NCBI GenBank assembly: GCA_035456405.1
Contig: DATIDG010000089.1
Location: 1-64,000, forward strand
DNA: 64,000 bases
Direction: 5' to 3'
From: JAGVSZ01 sp035456405
Lineage (GTDB): Bacteria > Pseudomonadota > Gammaproteobacteria > Burkholderiales > SG8-39
This document shows, one piece after another, positions 57,492-64,000 of this stretch; position 1 is the first letter of the stretch, and each line of letters opens with the position of its first letter. The notes under the pieces are model-generated. The model did not search any database. It was not told the DNA's origin and saw only the letters and a program-made list of their open reading frames with translations. The translations under genes were made by a program, and so were the position numbers.

Positions 57492-58490
57492 TCACGTCAG
57501 CTTTACGAGCTGCTTGCCGAAATTCTCGCCCCGCAGCATGCCAAGAAATGCACGCGGCGCGTTCTCGAGCCCCTGGGCAACGCACTCCCGATACCTGATG
57601 CGTCCCGCCGCGACGTGCTCGCCCAGCTCGGCCAGCGCCTGCGGCCAGAGCTGCATGCGGTCGGACACGATGAAGCCCTGCATGCGGATGCGATTCACCA
57701 GGAGCGCGCGGATGTTCTTCAGTCCGTACTGCTCCGTTGCGCTGTACTGGGAAACGAGCCCGCAGATCGTGATGCGTGAGAACGGCCGCATGTGGCGCAG
57801 CGCGGTGTCGAGCGTCTCGCCGCCGACGTTCTCGAAGTACACGTCCGCACCGTCAGGCAGCGCGGCCTTCAGGTCCTCGTGCAGCGCGCCACGCTTGTAG
57901 TCGACGCACGCGTCGAAGCCGAGCTCCTTGACCACGTAATCGCACTTGGCGCCGCCGCCGGCGATGCCCACGGCGCGGCAGCCCTTGCTCTTCGCGAGCT
58001 GACCCACGACGCTGCCGACCGCGCCTGAGGCTGCGGAGACCAGCACGGTCTCGCCCGCCTTCGGCTGCGCGATGTCGAGCAGGCCCACCCACGCGGTGAC
58101 GCCCGGCATTCCGAGCACGCCGAGGGAATACGAGAGCGGCGCCCGCGTCGGGTCGACCTTGCGCACCGCGGTGCCGTCGGAGAGCGCGTACTCCTGCCAG
58201 CCGAGCGCGCCGGTCACGTACTCTCCGACCGCGAACTGCGGATGCCGCGAGGCGATGATCTCGCCCACCGTCCCGCCGGTCATGACCTCGCCGAGCTCGA
58301 CGTACTTCGCGTAGCTCTTCACCGCGTCCATGCGGCCGCGCATGTATGGGTCGAGCGAGAGCCAGTGGTTGCGGACCAGGAACTGCCCATCGGCCGGCTG
58401 CGGCACGGGCGTCTCGACGAGCTTGAAGTTCGCCTCGGTGGGGAAACCGGCCGGTCGGCTGGCGAGCAGGATCTGGCGGTTCTGCGGCAC
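57492..58490 (-). CDS. NADP-dependent zinc-free oxidoreductase (MDR, CurA/PTGR type)
   Basis: A 332-residue medium-chain reductase. Asp-Pro-Tyr-Met-Arg-Gly-Arg-Met, Gly-Met-Pro-Gly-Val-Thr-Ala and Ser-Ala-Ala-Ser-Gly-Ala-Val-Gly-Ser-Val-Val-Gly-Gln are the hallmarks of the YncB/CurA and leukotriene-B4 dehydrogenase group, which reduce 2-alkenals and enones with NADPH. No zinc ligands are present. Start is a GTG at 58490 with a distant GAGG. Confidence 0.9.
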   Translation of the reverse strand: MPQNRQILLASRPAGFPTEANFKLVETPVPQPADGQFLVRNHWLSLDPYMRGRMDAVKSYAKYVELGEVMTGGTVGEIIASRHPQFAVGEYVTGALGWQEYALSDGTAVRKVDPTRAPLSYSLGVLGMPGVTAWVGLLDIAQPKAGETVLVSAASGAVGSVVGQLAKSKGCRAVGIAGGGAKCDYVVKELGFDACVDYKRGALHEDLKAALPDGADVYFENVGGETLDTALRHMRPFSRITICGLVSQYSATEQYGLKNIRALLVNRIRMQGFIVSDRMQLWPQALAELGEHVAAGRIRYRECVAQGLENAPRAFLGMLRGENFGKQLVKLT

Positions 58491-58618
58491 GGCTGCGCGC
58501 CTCGCGGTTCATCCGGAGGGAGTGGAGTGTAGCAGCGCCGATGCGCCGGCGCGTGCGGCACGCGCGCGGGCTGCTTCACGCTCGCCCGGGCCTGCGGGTC
58601 GACGGCGAACGGGTCTGC

Positions 58619-59797
58619 TCAGCGGCTCTGCGCCGTCCGGAAACCGACGAAGGGGTCGCGACGATCGGGGGTGTAGAAGTTGCGGTAAGTGGCGCGCGCG
58701 AGCGCCGGCGCAGTGACCCAGCTGCCCGCACCGCGCAGCTCGGCATGCCCCTTGAACCACGGCACCGAGTAGTCGGCGTACGGATCGGCGCTGAACTCGG
58801 GATAGGGCCCGAACTCCGTCGCGGTCCATTCCCACACGCGGGCGAGCACGAACGACGCGTCGCCCGACGCGCGCACCCACTCGGCCGCAGTGGGCAGCCG
58901 CCGCCCGCGCCACGCGGCGTACGCCTCGGCCTCGTGACGCGAGACGTGGATCAACGGCTCGCGCTCCGGCGCGAGCCAGCGGTCGAAGCGGCGCAGCTGC
59001 CAGCCGCGCCGGTCGCGCCGCCAGTAGACCGGATGCTTCGCGCCGCTCGCCGCGAGCCACTCGCGACCGGCGGCCGACCACAACTCCGGCCGACCATACC
59101 CGCCCGCCTCGACGAACTCCGCGAACTCGCGGTTGGTCACCGGCCGGCGATCGATGTCGAACGCGCCGTGCGGCACCGCGTGGGCCCATTTCTCGTTGTC
59201 GAAGACGAAACCGGCGCTGCGCGGGGAGCCCAGCGTCACCAGCCCGGGGTCGAAAGCGAGCGCGCCGCCGTCGCCGAGCGCGGGGAGCTCGGGGATGGCA
59301 GGTGGCACGAGCGCGCGCTGCTGCCACATCATCCACCACGCCTCGATGTGCATGCGCTCGTGATGGAGCGCGAGCTCGGCATAGTAGCGGTCGTCGGGCG
59401 ACGGCGCGCCGCGGAGCTTCTCTTTGACCGCGGTAAGCACCTCGCCCCCGTAGGCACGCGTCTCCTCGATCGGCGGCAGCGGCGCGCGCCAGCGCGCGGG
59501 ATGTGGGATGCGCGAGGAGTCGTATAGCCAGTCGGCCCAGCGCATGCGCGATTCGCGCAGCGGCTCGAGCAGCGGCGATGCGCTCCAGTCGACGCCCGGC
59601 TTCACGCGCAGGCACCAGTGCTCCTGGAACCAGACGATGTGGCCGTACTCCCAGAGCGGCGGGTTGAGCGTGGGCGCATACGGCCCCATCCACTCGTCCG
59701 CGCGCAGCCGCGAAGCAAGCGCATCGAGGTTGTGGCGCGCGGCGGCGAGCTGGGCCGCGAGTTCGGCCGGGTCGAGCTTGCTTGCGGGAAGCGTCAT
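58619..59797 (-). CDS. EgtB/SenA-like non-haem iron enzyme (DinB + FGE domains)
   Basis: A 392-residue protein of the ergothioneine/ovothiol/selenoneine synthase type. The N-terminal DinB domain has His53 (Trp-Glu-Tyr-Gly-His) and the His146-x3-His150-x-Glu152 motif, which together give the iron site. The C-terminal FGE-sulfatase domain (about 185-390) ends Gly-Ala-Gly-Ser-Trp and Pro-Phe-Val-Gly-Phe-Arg. The Asn-Pro-Pro-Leu-Trp-Glu opening resembles betaproteobacterial SenA, which couples selenium to hercynine, at least as much as EgtB. No egtD, senB or selD gene is adjacent. It overlaps the methyltransferase gene by ATGA. Confidence 0.85.
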   Translation of the reverse strand: MTLPASKLDPAELAAQLAAARHNLDALASRLRADEWMGPYAPTLNPPLWEYGHIVWFQEHWCLRVKPGVDWSASPLLEPLRESRMRWADWLYDSSRIPHPARWRAPLPPIEETRAYGGEVLTAVKEKLRGAPSPDDRYYAELALHHERMHIEAWWMMWQQRALVPPAIPELPALGDGGALAFDPGLVTLGSPRSAGFVFDNEKWAHAVPHGAFDIDRRPVTNREFAEFVEAGGYGRPELWSAAGREWLAASGAKHPVYWRRDRRGWQLRRFDRWLAPEREPLIHVSRHEAEAYAAWRGRRLPTAAEWVRASGDASFVLARVWEWTATEFGPYPEFSADPYADYSVPWFKGHAELRGAGSWVTAPALARATYRNFYTPDRRDPFVGFRTAQSR

Positions 59798-60456
59798 CGG
59801 CCCGTCGGCGCGAAGACGAGGAAGTACTGGTCGGGAAGGAAGTCGTGCTCCGCCACGAGCCGGTAGCCGGCGCGCGCGATCTCCTGCTTAACCGCGTCCG
59901 GCGGGACTCGCGCCGAGCGCGGCGGGCCCCGGGAGGAATCCACGCGGAAGTCGACGATCGCCAGTCGCCCGTCCGGCCCGAGCGCGGAACGCAGCGCGAC
60001 GAAGTACTCGGTGCGCGACGGGATGTGGTGATAGACATCGACGAGCAGTGCGACGTCCACCGGTCCCGGGAGGTTCGGGCCGCTCTCTGGCGCCTGCACC
60101 GGCACGAGGTTCGCGACGCCTTCGCGCTTCGCCCGCTCGCCGAGGTAGCGCACCATGTCCGGCGCCGAATCGACGGCGTAGACGCGACCGGCCGGCACTG
60201 CGCGCGCGAGCCGCACGGCGAAGTAGCCGGTGCCGGCGCCGATGTCGGCGACCCTCGCGTCCTGCGGCAGCCGCAGCGCGCGGATCACCTCATCGGGCTT
60301 CTGCCAGGCGTCGCGTGCCGGGTCGTCGAAGACGCGCGCCCACTTCTCGGCGTCGTCGAAGCGGTGGTGATAGCGACCGCCATGCTGCTGGCTGCACGCC
60401 GCGAGCGGGGCACAGAGAGCGAGCGCAGCGAGCCAGACCGATGCCCGCGCCCACAT
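59794..60456 (-). CDS. Lipoprotein-type SAM methyltransferase
   Basis: A 220-residue class I methyltransferase with an unusual N-terminus: a 20-residue hydrophobic leader with a lipobox Leu-Ala-Ala-Cys21. The SAM motif is Val-Ala-Asp-Ile-Gly-Ala-Gly-Thr-Gly-Tyr-Phe (69-79), motif II Val-Asp-Ser, and Asp-Val-Tyr-His-His follows. SAM is not normally present in the periplasm, so either the leader anchors it on an unexpected side or a later start is used. It is not an EgtD-type histidine methyltransferase. It shares ATGA with the EgtB/SenA-like gene. Confidence 0.8.
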   Translation of the reverse strand: MWARASVWLAALALCAPLAACSQQHGGRYHHRFDDAEKWARVFDDPARDAWQKPDEVIRALRLPQDARVADIGAGTGYFAVRLARAVPAGRVYAVDSAPDMVRYLGERAKREGVANLVPVQAPESGPNLPGPVDVALLVDVYHHIPSRTEYFVALRSALGPDGRLAIVDFRVDSSRGPPRSARVPPDAVKQEIARAGYRLVAEHDFLPDQYFLVFAPTGR

Positions 60457-60470
60457 GCTGCCCGTCGCTC

Positions 60471-61604
60471 CTAGGCCGCGGCGGCGAAGCGCTCGCTGTG
60501 CCAGTCGCTGTCGCCGAGCCAGAAGTCGATCATCGTGAGGCGCTTCGAGTAGTGTGCGGCGGGCAGGTCGAGCGTCACGCCCATACCGCCGTGCAGCTGC
60601 GTCGCTTCCTGGGCAATCGCGCGGCCGGAGCGCCCCACGAGCGACTTCGCCGCCGACACGGCGCGCCTGCGCTCGCGGGTGACACCCGACTGCGCCTGCG
60701 CCGCGGCGAGGCATGCGATCGATTTGACCTGCTCCGCGTGCACCAGCATGTCCACCGCGCGGTGCTGCAGCGCCTGGAAGCGCCCGATCGGCTGCCCGAA
60801 CTGCTGGCGCGTCCGGAGGTAGTCGAGCGTCAGCGCGTTCAGCTGCTCGATGACGCCGACCGCCTCCGCGCACAGTGCGGCAGCGCCGAGATCGACCGCA
60901 CGCTCGAGCGCCTCGAGCCCGCCGTCCATCTGTCCGAGCACCGCGTCGGCACCGACGCGCACGCCGTCCAGCACGACGTCCGCCGCGCGCAGGCCGTCGA
61001 TCGTCCGGTAGTCGCTCGCGGTCACGCCCTGCGCGCCGCGCCCGACGAGAAACAGGGTGATGCCCTGTGTGTCGCGCTGCGCGCCGGCGGTGCGCGCGGA
61101 CACCACGAGCGTGTCGGCCGTAGCGCCGTTGAGCACGACCGACTTCTTTCCGCTCAGCAGGTGGCCCGCGCCGTCGCGACGCGCGGTGGTCGCGACGTCG
61201 TGCAGGCCGAACCGCGCCTGCGGCTCGCCGTATGCGAGCGCGAGCTGCCGCTCGCCCGCGACCACGCCGGGCAGGATCGCCTGCCGCTGCGCGTGGGTGC
61301 CCGCAATCGCAACCGCGCCGCCGCCGAGCACGACCGTCGCGAGATAGGGTTCGACGACGATGCCGCGGCCGAGCTCCTGCATCACCACCATCAGGTCGAC
61401 CGCTGTCCCGCCCAGGCCGCCGTCGGCCTCGGCGAACGTGACGCCGAGCAGACCCATCTCCGCCAGCTTGGCCCAGACCTCGTCGCTCCAGCCCTTGGGT
61501 GAGGCGACGATCTTCTTGCGCGCCTCGAACGAGTACTCGTTCTGTACGAACCTCGCGACGGCGTCGCGAAACAGCTGCTGTTCTTCGCTCAGGGAGAAGT
61601 CCAT
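60471..61604 (-). CDS. Acyl-CoA dehydrogenase (small partner, PimD-like)
   Basis: A 377-residue flavoprotein dehydrogenase. The core has Arg-Gln-Gln-Phe-Gly-Gln-Pro-Ile-Gly-Arg-Phe-Gln and Leu-His-Gly-Gly-Met-Gly-Val-Thr; the usual Glu base region is divergent, as in the non-catalytic or smaller subunit of PimC/PimD-type pairs. It begins one base after the stop of the other acyl-CoA dehydrogenase, so a heteromeric enzyme is likely. Substrate perhaps a dicarboxylic, cyclic or side-chain acyl-CoA. Confidence 0.87.
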   Translation of the reverse strand: MDFSLSEEQQLFRDAVARFVQNEYSFEARKKIVASPKGWSDEVWAKLAEMGLLGVTFAEADGGLGGTAVDLMVVMQELGRGIVVEPYLATVVLGGGAVAIAGTHAQRQAILPGVVAGERQLALAYGEPQARFGLHDVATTARRDGAGHLLSGKKSVVLNGATADTLVVSARTAGAQRDTQGITLFLVGRGAQGVTASDYRTIDGLRAADVVLDGVRVGADAVLGQMDGGLEALERAVDLGAAALCAEAVGVIEQLNALTLDYLRTRQQFGQPIGRFQALQHRAVDMLVHAEQVKSIACLAAAQAQSGVTRERRRAVSAAKSLVGRSGRAIAQEATQLHGGMGVTLDLPAAHYSKRLTMIDFWLGDSDWHSERFAAAA

Positions 61605-61605
61605 C

Positions 61606-62793
61606 TCAGAGCCCCAGCACCTGTTGCGCAATGATGTTGCGTTGAATCTCGTTCGAGCCGCCGTAGATCGACGCCTTGCGCCAGTTGAAATAGCGCGCGG
61701 CGAGCGGCGCTGCGTAGTCGGGGGCGAGCGGCCCCGCCGCGCCGCCCTCCTCGATCACGCGGCGCGAGAACGGCAGCGCGGCCGGCCCGAGCGCCTCCAT
61801 CATCAGCTCGGTGAGCGCCTGCTGCACCTCGGTGCCCTTGATTTTGAGGATCGACGCCTCGGGCCCGGGCCTGGAGCGGTTCGAGAGCACGCGCAGCAGC
61901 GTCATCTCGAGCGCGAGGAGGTCGATCTCGGCCTCCGCGATCTTCCGGCGGAACGCCGGGTCGGCGGTGAGCGGCACGCCGTCGCGCACCTCGCGCGCCG
62001 CGATATCCTTGAGCAGCGTCAGCTCGCGCTTCGACGCGCCGACGCCGGTGATGCCGGTGCGCTCGTGGCCGAGCAGGTACTTCGCGTAAGTCCAGCCCTT
62101 GCCTTCGCTCCCCACGAGGTTCGCGACCGGCACCCTCACGTCGTCGAAGAACACCTCGTTGACCTCGTGCTCCTCGTCGTAGAGGTAGAGCGGCCGCACC
62201 GTCACGCCGGGGGAGTGCATGTCGATCAGGAGGAAGCTGATGCCCTCCTGCGGCTTCACCGACGAATCGGTGCGCACCAGGCAGAAGATCATGTCCGCGT
62301 ACTGCGCGAGCGTGGTCCAGGTCTTCTGGCCGTTCACGACGTAGTGATCGCCCTGGCGCGCCGCGCGCGTCTTGAGCGACGCCAGGTCGGACCCGGAGCC
62401 GGGTTCCGAGTAGCCCTGGCACCACCAGTCCGCCGACGACAGGATACGCGGCAGGTAGTGGCTCTTCTGCCACGCGCTGCCGAACTGTATGATCACGGGC
62501 GCCACCATGCTCAGTCCGAACGGGATGAGCCGCGGGGCGCCGGCGGCCGCGCACTCCTCGTCGAAGATGTGCTGCTGGACGGCGGTCCATCCGGTCCCGC
62601 CGTGCTCGATCGGCCAGTTCGCGGCGATCCAGCCCTTCTCGTGGAGGATCTTCTGCCAGCGGACGTAGTCTTCCTTCACCACCCGCCGGTGGTTGAGGAC
62701 CTTCTCGCTGATCTCCCGCGGGAGCTTGGCGCGCACGAACGCGCGCACCTCCTCGCGGAACGCCTGCTCTTCGGGGGTGTACTGGAGGTCCAT
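61606..62793 (-). CDS. Acyl-CoA dehydrogenase (large partner, PimC-like)
   Basis: A 395-residue acyl-CoA dehydrogenase. Trp-Cys-Gln-Gly-Tyr-Ser-Glu-Pro-Gly-Ser-Gly-Ser-Asp-Leu-Ala is the FAD-binding motif, and the C-terminal Tyr-Gly-Gly-Ser-Asn-Glu-Ile-Gln-Arg-Asn the second. It resembles the pimeloyl-CoA dehydrogenase large subunit. TACTGGAGGTC precedes nothing upstream on this strand; the ATG at 62793 is the family-consistent start. First gene of the pair, divergent from the UXS gene. Confidence 0.9.
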   Translation of the reverse strand: MDLQYTPEEQAFREEVRAFVRAKLPREISEKVLNHRRVVKEDYVRWQKILHEKGWIAANWPIEHGGTGWTAVQQHIFDEECAAAGAPRLIPFGLSMVAPVIIQFGSAWQKSHYLPRILSSADWWCQGYSEPGSGSDLASLKTRAARQGDHYVVNGQKTWTTLAQYADMIFCLVRTDSSVKPQEGISFLLIDMHSPGVTVRPLYLYDEEHEVNEVFFDDVRVPVANLVGSEGKGWTYAKYLLGHERTGITGVGASKRELTLLKDIAAREVRDGVPLTADPAFRRKIAEAEIDLLALEMTLLRVLSNRSRPGPEASILKIKGTEVQQALTELMMEALGPAALPFSRRVIEEGGAAGPLAPDYAAPLAARYFNWRKASIYGGSNEIQRNIIAQQVLGL

Positions 62794-62894
62794 CGGCGCT
62801 GCGGCTTGCTGCGGAGGGTTCGATCTTACCGCGCGCCCGGTCCATTCCGCCAGCACGGCTGCAATCCGGCCGCGAAGCCGCCCGCGGGATGCGG

Positions 62895-62900
62895 TATAAC
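62895..62900 (+). promoter_or_regulatory. -10-like box upstream of the UXS gene
   Basis: TATAAC lies 46 bases before the ATG at 62946 in the gap shared with the divergent dehydrogenase pair. No good -35 hexamer is seen at the proper distance. Confidence 0.3.
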
Positions 62901-62945
62901 CCTTCGGCAGGCGGCGGACGGCCGCTCTCACGGAACGACACGGGA

Positions 62946-63923
<978 letters not shown>

Positions 63924-63932
63924 GCCGCTGCC

Positions 63933-64000
63933 ATGTCGTCGAAGATCGCCCTCATCACCGGCATCACCGGGCAGGACGGCGCGCTGCTCGCCGAGCTGCT
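63933..64000 (+). CDS. gmd: GDP-mannose 4,6-dehydratase, N-terminal fragment
   Basis: The window ends 23 codons into this gene. The start reads Ser-Ser-Lys-Ile-Ala-Leu-Ile-Thr-Gly-Ile-Thr-Gly-Gln-Asp-Gly-Ala-Leu-Leu-Ala-Glu, the strongly conserved N-terminus of Gmd, where Thr-Gly-Gln-Asp-Gly is diagnostic. It converts GDP-mannose to GDP-4-keto-6-deoxymannose. The rest lies outside the window. Confidence 0.85.
   Translation, partial: MSSKIALITGITGQDGALLAEL

Noticed and set aside
59794..60456. Methyltransferase as EgtD
   Set aside because: EgtD proteins are about 320 residues with a distinct substrate domain; this protein is 220 residues with a generic class I fold.

Overview
This 64 kb window is chromosomal DNA from a high-GC Gram-negative bacterium, most likely a betaproteobacterium of the Burkholderiales type. 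Evidence: periplasmic Bug/TctC receptors, several TRAP and Liv transport systems, 3-hydroxybutyrate dehydrogenase, paired acyl-CoA dehydrogenases, and dense minus/plus operons with ATGA/GTGA overlaps. I see no phage, insertion sequence, CRISPR array, rRNA or tRNA. No gene-free gap exceeds 300 bases.

Layout. 1-6.6 kb: a partial gene, folE with a tiny Cys-rich partner, a Bug receptor, a DUF456 membrane protein, then minus-strand catabolic singles (GFA-type Zn protein, thioesterase, epoxide-hydrolase-like enzyme, SDR) with a decayed AraC-regulator fragment between two of them. 6.3-20.9 kb: the most coherent system of the window, a minus-strand operon xsc - tctCBA - acylating aldehyde dehydrogenase - acyl-CoA ligase - GMC oxidoreductase - TRAP dctPQM - azlCD, with a divergent IclR regulator. 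Xsc is the diagnostic enzyme of C2-sulfonate degradation, so I read this as a combined isethionate/sulfoacetate catabolic operon: both substrates converge on sulfoacetaldehyde, which Xsc splits into acetyl phosphate and sulfite. 20.9-24.7 kb: crotonase, GST, VOC protein and acyl-CoA ligase.

24.7-30.9 kb: signalling enzymes (PAS-GAF-PAS-GGDEF-EAL; class III cyclase overlapping a patatin phospholipase) beside 3-hydroxybutyrate dehydrogenase. 30.9-34.3 kb: small secreted or membrane proteins (cupin, MFS, DUF1622, DUF302, EF-hand). 34.4-39.9 kb: a complete livKHMGF ABC operon behind a good sigma-70-like promoter. 40-45.2 kb: cytochrome c, a SugE-type exporter, and a beta-oxidation operon (FadJ-like, thiolase, PanE-like).

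45.2-53.2 kb: a second pathway island, apparently quinate/shikimate to protocatechuate: a QsuD-like quinate/shikimate dehydrogenase, cupin, TRAP dctPQM and a TetR regulator on the minus strand, and divergently a 3-dehydroshikimate dehydratase whose usual two domains are encoded by two overlapping genes. 53.2-62.8 kb: DUF3237 protein, SDRs, thioesterase, GST, TonB-C-domain protein, MDR reductase, an EgtB/SenA-like sulfoxide/selenoneine-synthase-type protein overlapping a lipoprotein methyltransferase, and a pair of acyl-CoA dehydrogenases. 62.9 kb to the end: nucleotide-sugar genes (UDP-glucuronate decarboxylase, start of GDP-mannose 4,6-dehydratase), probably the edge of a polysaccharide locus.
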